Shown here one piece after another: positions 13,525 to 21,528 of a stretch of 31,937 bases of DNA. This stretch comes from an uncultured Candidatus Saccharibacteria bacterium (GTDB lineage: Bacteria > Patescibacteriota > Saccharimonadia > Saccharimonadales > Saccharimonadaceae). Position 1 is the first letter of the stretch; each line of letters starts with the position of its first letter. The notes under the pieces were generated by a model. It worked only from the letters and a program-made list of their open reading frames with translations. It was not told the DNA's origin and ran no database searches. Made by a program: the position numbers and the translations under genes. The stretch is from positions 1-31,937 of the forward strand of contig CARTQV010000003.1 of NCBI GenBank assembly GCA_949070545.1, in the 5' to 3' direction.

Positions 13525-14693
13525 TTGACACGGTCGATAACCCTGGAAAAGAAAAGTTTTCGCCTGCAAAAGCAATCGGTGCCGTGATGGCCGATTATAT
13601 GTCCAAGCACGACGATTTTTATCTTTTTTCACCTGACGAAACCACCAGCAACAAGCTTGACGCCGTCTTCAACGTCTCTGAGCGTGCTTGGGATTTGCCA
13701 CGCCAAGATTTTGACTTACCAGAATCGGCTCACGGACGCATTCTCGAAATGCTTTCCGAAAACGCTTTATTTGCCTGCATGGCAGGACATCTCATTGCTG
13801 GCGGCCCTGCCGTTATGACGAGTTACGAAGCTTTTTTCATGATTATTGCTGCGCAAATTTTGCAACATCTTAAGTTCCTTGATCAATCCAGCAAAGTAAA
13901 ATGGCGTCCAGCTTACCCTGCCGCCAATCTTCTCTCAACTAGTACTTGTTGGCGTCAAGACCACAACGGGTTCACTCATCAGTCTCCAGCTCTGATTTCG
14001 ACCCTGCTCAGTGTCCCAAGTCGCCATGCGAACTGTCTTTTTCCAGTCGATGACGTCGCGGCTGAGTCAGCTTTTATTTATATGCTGCGTTCAGAGAATG
14101 TTGTAAATCTTACAACATTTAATAAAACCGACCAACCTCGTTGGCTCGACTCGCACCAAGCCGACGCTCAGTTCAGCGCCGGCGGAGCGAGTATTTTCGA
14201 TTTCATTTCGGATGAGAATCCTGATTATGTTCTAGTGGGAGTCGGCGATATCATGTCTTGCGAAACGATCCGTGCACTTGAGATTTTACGCAAAGATTTA
14301 CCAGAGAAAAAATTCCGTTTTGTCAATATTTCAGCGCTGTCTTATAATACAATCGGCACGACTGAACGTAGTTTGACAAAAAAAGAGTTCGATCGGATTT
14401 TCTTGACCGACAAGCCGATTGTCGCTGATTTTCATGGTTATCCCGAAACTTTGCGTCAGATTTTGACTTGCTATACTGACCCGAAACGTTTGACGGTTCA
14501 TGGATTCCTTGAACGGGGAAGTACCACAACGCCATTCGAGATGCTGAGCTTGAATGAGGCTTCGCGTTATCACCTTGCAATTGATATTGCGTCGCGCGAG
14601 AATCGTTCCGATTTGGTCGAAAAATATCAAAAAATCCTCACCGAAAATACAAATTACGCGCGTGAATACGGCGTTGACCAAATTGAAGTCTAA
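13521..14693 (+). CDS. xfp: Phosphoketolase C-terminal half as a separate gene
   Basis: A 390-residue protein equal to the middle and C-terminal domains of phosphoketolase. Motifs: FSPDETTSNKL, MLSENALFACMAGH (position of the catalytic Glu), MTSYEAFF, WRQDHNGFTHQ (catalytic His), PVDDVAAESAF, DKPIVADFHGYP and ERGSTTTPFEM. It begins exactly at the linker between the two halves of the normal single-chain enzyme (about 790-830 residues). The ATG overlaps the TGA of the N-terminal gene as ATGA, and AAGGAG/GAAAGG lies upstream, so translational coupling looks designed rather than accidental. The reading frame differs from the upstream gene, so simple stop readthrough would not fuse them. Confidence 0.9.
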   Translation: MIDTVDNPGKEKFSPAKAIGAVMADYMSKHDDFYLFSPDETTSNKLDAVFNVSERAWDLPRQDFDLPESAHGRILEMLSENALFACMAGHLIAGGPAVMTSYEAFFMIIAAQILQHLKFLDQSSKVKWRPAYPAANLLSTSTCWRQDHNGFTHQSPALISTLLSVPSRHANCLFPVDDVAAESAFIYMLRSENVVNLTTFNKTDQPRWLDSHQADAQFSAGGASIFDFISDENPDYVLVGVGDIMSCETIRALEILRKDLPEKKFRFVNISALSYNTIGTTERSLTKKEFDRIFLTDKPIVADFHGYPETLRQILTCYTDPKRLTVHGFLERGSTTTPFEMLSLNEASRYHLAIDIASRENRSDLVEKYQKILTENTNYAREYGVDQIEV

Positions 14694-14702
14694 AAGGTCT
14701 CA

Positions 14703-14711
14703 TGATATAAT
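14703..14711 (+). promoter_or_regulatory. Leaderless promoter of the PIN/TRAM gene
   Basis: TGA plus TATAAT, 8 nt before the ATG at 14720. The gap to the phosphoketolase stop is only 26 bp. No ribosome binding site is visible. Confidence 0.6.
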
Positions 14712-14719
14712 ATCACGGT

Positions 14720-15532
14720 ATGGAATTTTTTATTTTAATTATTACATTGCTAATTTTGGCTGAAACGACCGTCTTAGTTATTAAAAATGGCAAAAAACTA
14801 TTATTAAACACCAACTCGAAACGTTCACTCTATGTGGACACGTCCGCTTTGATGGATCCGCGCCTAGTGGCTGTCGCTCAGACTGGTTTTATTAGTGATA
14901 ACCTGCTTGTGCCACGCAGCGTCATCCACGAGTTACAGCTGCTCGCTGATGGAAAAGATCACGACAAACGCTTGCGCGCACGAGCTGGGCTTGATGCAGT
15001 ACGAGAGCTAGAGCGAGTGGTGTTCTTCGATTTGACAATTGTTGATGATCCGCTTGACCATACGCCAGTCGATGATCGTCTTTTGGAGCTAGCGAAAGCG
15101 AACCACAGCGCAATTTTAACGAACGATTTTAATCTTCAAAAAGTTGCTGCCACCGATCATATCGACACTTTGAACCTGAATGCTCTAGCACTGGTCCTTC
15201 GCAACGAATACCTTCCTGGAGAACGCACGAACGTAAAAATCATCTCAACTGGTAGCGGTCCTGATCAGGGCGTTGCATATCTTAAAGATGGCACGATGGT
15301 TGTCGTCGACCACGCCAGCAACAAAGTTGGCAAAGAAGTCGAAATCGAGTTTCAACGCTTGAACCAAACCGCATCTGGGACGATGATGTTTGCAAAACTT
15401 GTCATGGCGACATCTGCGCGAACCGCAAAACCTAAAACTGTAAAGCTTAAGACTGTGCAACCTAAAGTTAAATCTACGAAAGCTAAATCTAGCGCGAAGT
15501 CACCTCGCTCCAAGCTCACAACTCGCCATTAG
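14720..15532 (+). CDS. Membrane-anchored PIN/TRAM-domain protein
   Basis: A 270-residue protein of the YacL-like PIN-TRAM family, expected to be an RNase. An N-terminal hydrophobic helix (1-20) anchors it. The PIN domain (about 33-160) has the acidic active-site pattern: LYVDTSALMD, VIHELQLLAD, DDRLLELA and AILTNDFNLQKVA. A TRAM-like beta domain follows (about 160-230, with VKIISTGSGPDQGVAYL and KVGKEVEIEFQRL), probably for RNA binding. The last 40 residues are a Lys/Ala/Ser-rich tail. It normally has several TM helices before the PIN domain in Firmicutes; here only one is seen. Confidence 0.88.
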   Translation: MEFFILIITLLILAETTVLVIKNGKKLLLNTNSKRSLYVDTSALMDPRLVAVAQTGFISDNLLVPRSVIHELQLLADGKDHDKRLRARAGLDAVRELERVVFFDLTIVDDPLDHTPVDDRLLELAKANHSAILTNDFNLQKVAATDHIDTLNLNALALVLRNEYLPGERTNVKIISTGSGPDQGVAYLKDGTMVVVDHASNKVGKEVEIEFQRLNQTASGTMMFAKLVMATSARTAKPKTVKLKTVQPKVKSTKAKSSAKSPRSKLTTRH

Positions 15533-15558
15533 AATCGAACACAGCTTCAAGAACACAA

Positions 15559-15589
15559 GCTACGCAGTGCATCTCATGTACTGCGTAGC
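15559..15589. terminator. Bidirectional hairpin between convergent genes
   Basis: A perfect 10-bp inverted repeat GCTACGCAGT/ACTGCGTAGC, with inner CAT/ATG pairing after one mismatch. It lies between the stops of the PIN gene (15532) and the penicillin-binding protein (15615). No T run follows on either strand, so it is an unusual terminator or an RNA 3' end stabiliser. Confidence 0.6.
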
Positions 15590-15614
15590 CCACTACTCCC
15601 CCGCCTCTGTTTTT

Positions 15615-18335
15615 CTAAAAATCAGTGAATACTGCCTTGCTGGTATAACCAGCCTCGTCTTTTACTTCAACGACAATCGAGCGTTCGCTACCGTCCAACT
15701 TATAAGTCACGCTGTTGCCACTAATTTTCACTGGACTCTTGCTCACTCCATTAACCGTCACGGTATAAGTATCAAGTGGATATGTCCCCTTCGTGAAATT
15801 AAACTCAAGGCTCGTCAGTTTTTCCTCAGTATGCCCATCGTCATCTTCCGACGAAATACTCTTTGCTCGAATTGAAACCGTCGGGTTGCTGGCGTCACAA
15901 GTATCATAAGTATTATAGTCATATCCATCTGGCACATTCCAGACTTCTGCTTTCGACACTGGGTCAATCACTTTCGTTATTTCGATCTCAATCCGCTGAC
16001 TTTCTGGCGTACAATCTGCCGCGCGCAACTTGTTCGTCTTATTGAAAGCTACCTTTTCGGTCGATACTCCCGATTTTTTTGAGTTATACCAGCTCGGCCA
16101 AATATCGGTCCGACCATTCACGGTCAAAGTCTGGATCCCGGACGGTTTCGCTGGCTTATCACCTGATTTCCATTTACCTTCCTTCGCGTAAAGATTATGA
16201 TGCACGTTACTCATGAAGCTGTTCACCACTACTCTCGTCACATTATTTGTACTCGATGACAACCCTGAGCCGTCATGGTTTCCATTCCAAACTGTCATCG
16301 CAACTGCTGTCGAGAAGCTTGCCATCCAGAGGTCTTTTGCGACCGAGCTATTTGAAGTCGTTGATGTTCCTGTCTTCGTTCCAGTCCAAACGCCATCAAC
16401 AACCCAACCTGGTTGGCTACCTAGACTACCGAAAACTTTCCTACGTGCATTCGCATCACTAAGAATGTCAGAAATCTCATAAGCAACTTGTTCATCAATT
16501 ACGCGCTCGCCATCCTTATCTTCCCAAGCTTCCATAACTTTTCCGTTAGAATCTTTCATTTCGAGCACATAAGCCAAGTCTTTATAAACTCCGCCACGTG
16601 CGAATGACGCATAGGTATTTGCATGCTCAACTGGTTTTACGGCGCAGCCACTACCAATCGCCATTGAGAGCCCAGCCGTCGTTCCGTTCGCACAATAACT
16701 CTTCTCACCGAGTTTATGCGCAGTGTCTAGCGCATTATCAATCCCTACAATCGAAAGCGCCTTCACCGCAGCAATATTCAACGAACCGCCCAAAGATTCA
16801 CGAATCGTCACGTCGCCATAGAATGAACCACTATAATTACGTAAAGCACAGCTACCACCCGTATAGCCCGCGCAATAGAGTGAGTCAATATTTTCATCAC
16901 GTAGCACCGAACCAGGCCCATAAACCGCATCACCAGTCAGCGAGAATAACGGCGCATAGTCCAAAATAGGTTTAATTGATGAACCTGGTTCCAGCCCAGA
17001 CACTGCAGCATTCACTTCGCCATAAACCGGTGTCTCCCAGTTCACCGACCCAACCATTGCGATCACTTGTCCGGTTTTCACGTCCACCGACGCCATCGCA
17101 ATATTGTCACTACCATTTGTGTATAATAACTTACTACCTTCTGCTACGGCTTCCTCTGCCATCTGCTGCGCACGATAATCCAGTGTCGTCTTAATTGTAT
17201 AGCCGCCCGTACGCATCGTCTGCACGCCATATTTCGACTCAAGTTGCTTCTTTACTTCGATGACAAAGTGTGGTGCTTTGATGTTGTCGTATTGGCTACT
17301 TTCAGGCAAAATCTGGTCCAAAATCGCAACTTCTTTTGCAGCATTCGCTTCGTCTGCACTAATATAACCCATATCGACCATATCGTTCAGCACCTTGTGC
17401 TGGCGCTCAATCAGCATTTCGTTCCCAGCTTCGTTGTAAGGATTTAAGACTGCAGGGTTATTCGGTATTGCCGCGAGTAATGCTGATTCCGCCAAATTCA
17501 AATCTTTCGCGCTCTTTCCGAAATAAGTTTGCGCCGCACTTTCAATCCCGTTACGTCGTCCACCATATGGTGATTCATTGAGATACATTGTGATAATCTG
17601 CTCTTTGCTATACATTTTCTCTAGTTCGATCGACAAAATCAACTCTTTCACCTTGCGTGCAATCCCACCGCGGTTTGCCGAAGCGGCTTCGTCTGAGAAG
17701 AACAACTGCTTAATCAATTGTTGCGTTAGAGTTGAGCCACCCTGCACGCCCTTACCACTCAAAGTTGACAAAGTCGCGCGCATTAACGCCGAAATGTCTA
17801 CACCAGGGTGATTATAGAAACTCTTATCCTCAATCGCCACGGTCGCTTGACGTGCATAAGTCGCAATTTGGTCTTCCTCGACCACGAGCCGATAATCCGC
17901 GTCACCCTTATCTTCCCAAAGCACCTCACCATTACGATCAAGGTAAGTATTGACCGTTTCAGAAATTCTAAGATCATTGAGCTGGATTTCTTTCAGCTGA
18001 TTCTTATAGTAAACAAACAATGCTCCGACCGCAATAATCCCAATTAAACAACAAGCCGCAAAAATCTTGCCAATACGTTTTGCTCCTGCTTTCGAGAACC
18101 AATAGGCCTTAATTCTCTCCCAGCGAAAATGCGCAAAAAACCTCGCTGGCTGCTCCTTTGGCAAAGGTTTCAGATTCGGATTCTCGGGAGTTTTTTTCTT
18201 TTTACTGACCTGTCCGGCTTTCTTCTGCACGGATTTTGCTAACTTTCTAGTTTGATCCGTAATTAAACTAGAATAAACCCCCATTTTTCCTCTTTTCGAG
18301 GACTTGTTATTAGAACTACTCGCAGTCTTATTCAT
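15615..18335 (-). CDS. Class A penicillin-binding protein (PBP1A-like)
   Basis: Bifunctional peptidoglycan synthase, 906 residues. A Lys-rich cytoplasmic N terminus (about 85 residues) and one TM helix (91-110) precede the GT51 transglycosylase: catalytic Glu169 in VAIEDKSFYNHPG, GGSTLTQQLIKQLF (199-212), then ELEKMYSKEQIITMYLN and SPYGGRRNGIESAAQTYFGK. The transpeptidase has Ser452 in PGSSIKP, SLN at 518-520 and KTGTS from 654. All three penicillin-binding motifs are intact. The last 150 residues form an extra beta-rich region that ends in an Ig-like module (TYTVTVNGVS, SIVVEVKDEAG). The start at 18335 is preferred to an upstream TTG because TATAAT lies 6 nt ahead. Confidence 0.95.
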   Translation of the reverse strand: MNKTASSSNNKSSKRGKMGVYSSLITDQTRKLAKSVQKKAGQVSKKKKTPENPNLKPLPKEQPARFFAHFRWERIKAYWFSKAGAKRIGKIFAACCLIGIIAVGALFVYYKNQLKEIQLNDLRISETVNTYLDRNGEVLWEDKGDADYRLVVEEDQIATYARQATVAIEDKSFYNHPGVDISALMRATLSTLSGKGVQGGSTLTQQLIKQLFFSDEAASANRGGIARKVKELILSIELEKMYSKEQIITMYLNESPYGGRRNGIESAAQTYFGKSAKDLNLAESALLAAIPNNPAVLNPYNEAGNEMLIERQHKVLNDMVDMGYISADEANAAKEVAILDQILPESSQYDNIKAPHFVIEVKKQLESKYGVQTMRTGGYTIKTTLDYRAQQMAEEAVAEGSKLLYTNGSDNIAMASVDVKTGQVIAMVGSVNWETPVYGEVNAAVSGLEPGSSIKPILDYAPLFSLTGDAVYGPGSVLRDENIDSLYCAGYTGGSCALRNYSGSFYGDVTIRESLGGSLNIAAVKALSIVGIDNALDTAHKLGEKSYCANGTTAGLSMAIGSGCAVKPVEHANTYASFARGGVYKDLAYVLEMKDSNGKVMEAWEDKDGERVIDEQVAYEISDILSDANARRKVFGSLGSQPGWVVDGVWTGTKTGTSTTSNSSVAKDLWMASFSTAVAMTVWNGNHDGSGLSSSTNNVTRVVVNSFMSNVHHNLYAKEGKWKSGDKPAKPSGIQTLTVNGRTDIWPSWYNSKKSGVSTEKVAFNKTNKLRAADCTPESQRIEIEITKVIDPVSKAEVWNVPDGYDYNTYDTCDASNPTVSIRAKSISSEDDDGHTEEKLTSLEFNFTKGTYPLDTYTVTVNGVSKSPVKISGNSVTYKLDGSERSIVVEVKDEAGYTSKAVFTDF

Positions 18336-18341
18336 ACTCCA

Positions 18342-18350
18342 ATTATAGCA
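18342..18350 (-). promoter_or_regulatory. Leaderless promoter of the PBP gene
   Basis: TGCTATAAT on the minus strand, 6 nt before the ATG at 18335. The box lies 29 bp past the tyrS stop, so the PBP gene can be transcribed independently of tyrS although both face the same way. I see no terminator for tyrS in this gap. Confidence 0.7.
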
Positions 18351-18378
18351 CAAATAGCATAAAAACTACTTTAATAAG

Positions 18379-19608
18379 TCACATCACAACCGCGAACTTG
18401 TTTTTTCCGCGCTTCAAAATCGCTACTTGCTCAATCGCAACATCTTCGGATACCTTTGTTCCGTTCACACTAATTGCACCTGCAGCTGCGAGTTTCCTCG
18501 CTTCGCTTTTACTAGTACATAGTCCAGTTTCGACTAATAAATCAAACAACTTTTTGCCCATCTGCCCAGTCGCCAGATATTCACCCATTTCCACAATTTC
18601 ATCTCCCGATAACTCGGTTAGCTCCCCCTCAAACAATCTCGCGCTTAATCCGATTACCGCCTCTGTCGCTTCTTCGCCATGCACGACTTCTGTTACACCT
18701 TTCGCTAACGCTTTCTGCGCTACTCTTTGACCTGGGTTTTCTGTCTGCTGTTTCATAATCTTATCGACCTCATCTTTTTCGAGCACCGTATAAATCTTCA
18801 ACAACCCTTCCACTGCCGTATCGGGCTGATTTAACCAGAACTGATAAAAATCGAACACCGAAGTCCAATTCCCACTTCCATTATCTTTTCCAGCCAGCCA
18901 AATCGCATTACCTTCCGATTTCCCAAATTTTCGCCCTGTTGCTGGGTCGATAATCAGCGGCGTTGACCAAGCATCCGCTGCCGCTCCTTCCAGCCGTTTG
19001 ATCAGATGAATCCCACTTGAACAATTACCGAATTGGTCTGCTCCGCAAAGTTGCAAATCAATCCCATATTCTCGATAAAGATGCAAGAAATCATACCCCT
19101 GAATCAGAGTATAGGAAAACTCCGCGTAACTTATCCCGCTGCCGCCTTCCCCAATCCGATTTTGTACGAATTGCCGGTCTAGAAGCTGTGTCATCGAAAA
19201 TGCCTTACCAATTTCGCGCAAGAACTCTAGATATTTTATATCTTTGAACCATTCGTAATTATCAACCTGCGTTAAATCCGGGCTTTTAACAATTCGTTTC
19301 ATTTGTGCTGCAATGCAGGACTTATTATGCTCGACCTCTTCGACCGATTTCAAATCTCGTTCACCATTTTCTTTCGGATCACCAATTTGGCCCGTCGCTC
19401 CCCCTACCAGAAGATATGGCTCATAGCCATGTCGCACAAAGCATGCACACATCATTGCCGCCGCAAGATTTCCAATTGTTAGGCTATCAGCCGACGGATC
19501 CGCCCCCCAATAAAACTTCTTCGACACTCGCGTATCAAGTTCTGTTGGATCTTTGATAGTTGTCTCGGCGGAAAACCCTCGCCAAATTAGTTCCTCTGAT
19601 AGCTTCAT
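18379..19608 (-). CDS. tyrS: Tyrosyl-tRNA synthetase with altered HIGH motif
   Basis: Charges tRNA-Tyr. A 409-residue class I synthetase with YWGADPSADSL (tyrosine and ATP binding), TLIQGYDFLHLY, CGADQFGN (usually GGSDQWGN), the KMSKS-type loop KFGKS (227-231) and a C-terminal S4 RNA-binding domain (about 345-409, SKSEARKLAAAGAISVNG). The HIGH motif reads TIGN (44-47): both histidines are replaced. Only one tyrS is in this window, so it is presumably the working enzyme, but that cannot be checked here. Start at 19608 is chosen because TATAAT ends 7 nt upstream; longer readings run through the promoter. Confidence 0.95.
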   Translation of the reverse strand: MKLSEELIWRGFSAETTIKDPTELDTRVSKKFYWGADPSADSLTIGNLAAAMMCACFVRHGYEPYLLVGGATGQIGDPKENGERDLKSVEEVEHNKSCIAAQMKRIVKSPDLTQVDNYEWFKDIKYLEFLREIGKAFSMTQLLDRQFVQNRIGEGGSGISYAEFSYTLIQGYDFLHLYREYGIDLQLCGADQFGNCSSGIHLIKRLEGAAADAWSTPLIIDPATGRKFGKSEGNAIWLAGKDNGSGNWTSVFDFYQFWLNQPDTAVEGLLKIYTVLEKDEVDKIMKQQTENPGQRVAQKALAKGVTEVVHGEEATEAVIGLSARLFEGELTELSGDEIVEMGEYLATGQMGKKLFDLLVETGLCTSKSEARKLAAAGAISVNGTKVSEDVAIEQVAILKRGKNKFAVVM

Positions 19609-19615
19609 ATCTATA

Positions 19616-19621
19616 ATTATA
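19616..19621 (-). promoter_or_regulatory. Leaderless promoter of tyrS
   Basis: TATAAT on the minus strand, 7 nt before the ATG at 19608, with no ribosome binding site. It lies just downstream of the terminator of the previous minus-strand gene. Confidence 0.65.
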
Positions 19622-19644
19622 CTATAAAATCGATCATCATAGCG

Positions 19645-19670
19645 CAAAAAGGCCACCGCGAGGTGGCCTT
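19645..19670 (-). terminator. Intrinsic terminator of the hydrolase-like gene
   Basis: A 9-bp perfect stem AAGGCCACC/GGTGGCCTT with a 4-nt loop, followed on the minus strand by a run of T. It begins 5 nt after the stop codon at 19675 and separates that gene from tyrS. Confidence 0.92.
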
Positions 19671-19674
19671 GCAC

Positions 19675-20409
19675 TCATTGAAGGAGTTTATCTAGTGCGT
19701 TCTGGTAAAGCAGGACAACCCCCTCATCTTTACTAGCAATTCGTGCGTGTTTCGTATCAATTTCTTCAATACGACATTTGTGATATTGTCTGTAAGTTAA
19801 ATCGCGCTCCAAGAACTCATCTTGGTTGCTAATTATTACACCAGTTTCCTTAGGTCGCTCGACATTCGGCTGTCCATGCCCGATCCAAAATAGCTGGTCA
19901 ACAAGCGACGCTAACGATTGGTGTGTTCCCATATCACCAGGTATGATCGGTAGGACTGATATCCAACCCAAACCATAAGAAATTATCTCCGCTAGGATTG
20001 TCAGATATTGAGTCGAGTAACGAAAAACGCTTTTGAGGGTTCCTGGATTGCTGCAAGGGTTGATCAGTATCATCGAACCATTTAACTTTGACATTTCGAC
20101 TGCTTTTGCGCCTATCGAAACACCACAGACTACATCGCCATCTTTAGCAATTTTATTCAATTGTTCGCCTGCAGAGTATGGGCTATATCCAAAGTTGGAA
20201 TAACTTAGATAGCCCCTCTTGTGGTATCCAAAATTCATATACTGATAAGCTCTCTCAGGCTGATTTCGCAGACCTGCTATTAGCCACACTATTGGTTCGG
20301 TCTGCCATCCCTTCGGTGCCTCTGCCACGAGCTTGCCGCCCTGAATGTAGCGCGCAATCATGCAACTTAAACAATTCACTGTCAACGCGAGCAACACTAT
20401 TGATTGCAT
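19675..20409 (-). CDS. Alpha/beta-hydrolase-like protein
   Basis: A 244-residue protein I do not recognise by name. A nucleophile-elbow motif GVSIGAKAVE (GxSxG) after a hydrophobic strand (DGDVVCG), followed by MILINPCSNPG, ISNQDEF (possible acid) and TKHARIAS (possible His) fits an alpha/beta-hydrolase core. N-terminal residues SIVLLALTVNCLSCMIA are hydrophobic and might act as a signal or anchor. AAGGAG lies 10 nt before the ATG. An overlapping frame starting at 20455 encodes a plausible amphipathic peptide (MPEMHIDNSTKEMIVDA), so the true N terminus is uncertain. It has a consensus promoter and its own terminator, so it is a single-gene unit. Confidence 0.6.
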   Translation of the reverse strand: MQSIVLLALTVNCLSCMIARYIQGGKLVAEAPKGWQTEPIVWLIAGLRNQPERAYQYMNFGYHKRGYLSYSNFGYSPYSAGEQLNKIAKDGDVVCGVSIGAKAVEMSKLNGSMILINPCSNPGTLKSVFRYSTQYLTILAEIISYGLGWISVLPIIPGDMGTHQSLASLVDQLFWIGHGQPNVERPKETGVIISNQDEFLERDLTYRQYHKCRIEEIDTKHARIASKDEGVVLLYQNALDKLLQ

Positions 20410-20477
20410 CTACAATCATCTCCTTAGTTGAGTTGTCAATGTGCATCTCTGGCATCAAAAACCAACGCCATACTTCC

Positions 20478-20506
20478 ATTATAGCATACTATGTATAAAA
20501 TGTCAA
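20478..20506 (-). promoter_or_regulatory. Consensus promoter of the hydrolase-like gene
   Basis: TTGACA (20506-20501), 17-bp spacer ending in TGC, and TATAAT (20483-20478) on the minus strand: a perfect consensus on both boxes. The start would be near 20471, leaving a leader of about 60 nt. Confidence 0.85.
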
Positions 20507-20560
20507 TCATACCCCTGATGATAGTGGAAAACTACCATTTTCGTTTTTCAACGGCTAGGG

Positions 20561-20589
20561 TTTACTTTTGCCCTCCGTTCTGCTAGCAT
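20561..20589 (+). promoter_or_regulatory. Probable promoter of the HAD gene
   Basis: TTTACT, a 17-bp spacer ending in TGC, and TAGCAT. This leaves a leader of about 78 nt that contains a short GCTAA/TTAGC hairpin and ends in TGGAGG. I see no riboswitch fold that I can name in it. Confidence 0.45.
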
Positions 20590-20672
20590 GAACGCATGGG
20601 CGGGAGCACAGTGAGAGCTAATATGTTTTAGCGAACGTCGTCAACCGCTCATCAACTAACTGGAGGTAATAT

Positions 20673-21482
20673 ATGCCCAAAAATACTATCTATAACACGC
20701 CAAAAACCAAGAAACGTGTTTTGGCTTTTGATATTGATCAAACTTTGAACATCGCAAAAACTCCAATTCCGCCAGAAATGGCTGAAGTCTTGAAAAATTG
20801 CCTTAATTATTTTGAAATTTGTCCGATTTCCGGGCAGAAGTTTGAGCAATTTCTCGTTCAGATTGTTGATGAGTTGAAAAAAGTCGACGTCACCGAAGAA
20901 GAGCTTTCTCATCTCCATCTTTTCGCCGCCCAAGGGACACAGTACTATCGCTACGACCTCAAAAAACATGATTGGACCGAAGTTTATAACTATCCGCTCA
21001 AAGAGGAAGATGTTGTAAAAATTACAACAGTTTTGGAAGATTCCGCTCGCGAGTTGGGCTATTGGGAGGAAGACAAATTGGCCCCAGGAGACGAAATCAT
21101 CGAAAATCGACTTTCTCAGATTACTTTTTCTGCGCTCGGCCAAACTGCCGGGACTGAGGTGAAATACGCTTGGGACCCCGATTGTAAAAAACGTGAAGCA
21201 ATCGTCGAAAAATGTCGTGATAAATTGCCTGATTTTCTCTATGAAATCGGTGGGACAACCTCGATTAATGTCGCTGCACCAGGCATGAACAAGGAATTTG
21301 GTATGAAACACCTGCTCGAAGAGTTGGACGTCGAGACACCAGAAGTGTTATACTTTGGCGATATGACCCAGCCAGGAGGGAACGATTATCCCGTAGTCCA
21401 GATGGGGATCGACACGATCACAGTACGTTCTCATGAAGATACTTTATATGCTTTGCGTGGGATTCTCGGACTCGTTGCCTAA
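20673..21482 (+). CDS. HAD-superfamily phosphatase, phosphomannomutase-like
   Basis: A 269-residue HAD hydrolase of the IIB/phosphomannomutase-like group. Motif I is VLAFDIDQTLN (Asp20, Asp22; the usual Gly of DxDGT is Gln). PISGQKFEQFLVQIVDEL resembles the cap-side SGxxxE(Q)F segment of eukaryotic-type phosphomannomutases, and YFGDMTQPGGNDYPVVQ is the C-terminal metal-binding motif. TSINVAAPGMNKEFGMKHLL fits the conserved K-G/KxxA-like segment. A phosphatase or phosphomannomutase acting on sugar phosphates is likely; substrate not determined. GGAGG lies about 7 nt before the ATG. It has its own leader and is followed by tpiA on a separate promoter. Confidence 0.8.
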   Translation: MPKNTIYNTPKTKKRVLAFDIDQTLNIAKTPIPPEMAEVLKNCLNYFEICPISGQKFEQFLVQIVDELKKVDVTEEELSHLHLFAAQGTQYYRYDLKKHDWTEVYNYPLKEEDVVKITTVLEDSARELGYWEEDKLAPGDEIIENRLSQITFSALGQTAGTEVKYAWDPDCKKREAIVEKCRDKLPDFLYEIGGTTSINVAAPGMNKEFGMKHLLEELDVETPEVLYFGDMTQPGGNDYPVVQMGIDTITVRSHEDTLYALRGILGLVA

Positions 21483-21513
21483 ACCCTAAAAATAGCCCAT
21501 AACGCTCCTGTTG

Positions 21514-21522
21514 TGTTATAAT
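21514..21522 (+). promoter_or_regulatory. Leaderless promoter of tpiA
   Basis: TGTTATAAT, exactly 6 nt before the ATG at 21529. Reading through it gives the false N terminus MCYNYC. Confidence 0.7.
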
Positions 21523-21528
21523 TACTGT

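Noticed and set aside
12431..14693. Programmed ribosomal frameshift joining the phosphoketolase halves
   Set aside because: There is no slippery heptamer at 13350-13362, and the N-terminal half would still end at its own TGA at 13522, so one shift does not give a fused enzyme. Three residues of a universal motif are also missing.
20590..20672. Riboswitch or small RNA in the HAD leader
   Set aside because: Only short hairpins can be drawn, and no known riboswitch core is recognisable.
20652..21311. A 219-codon open frame on the minus strand opposite the HAD gene
   Set aside because: The plus-strand gene has HAD motifs and a GGAGG site; the minus frame is Phe-rich with no motif.
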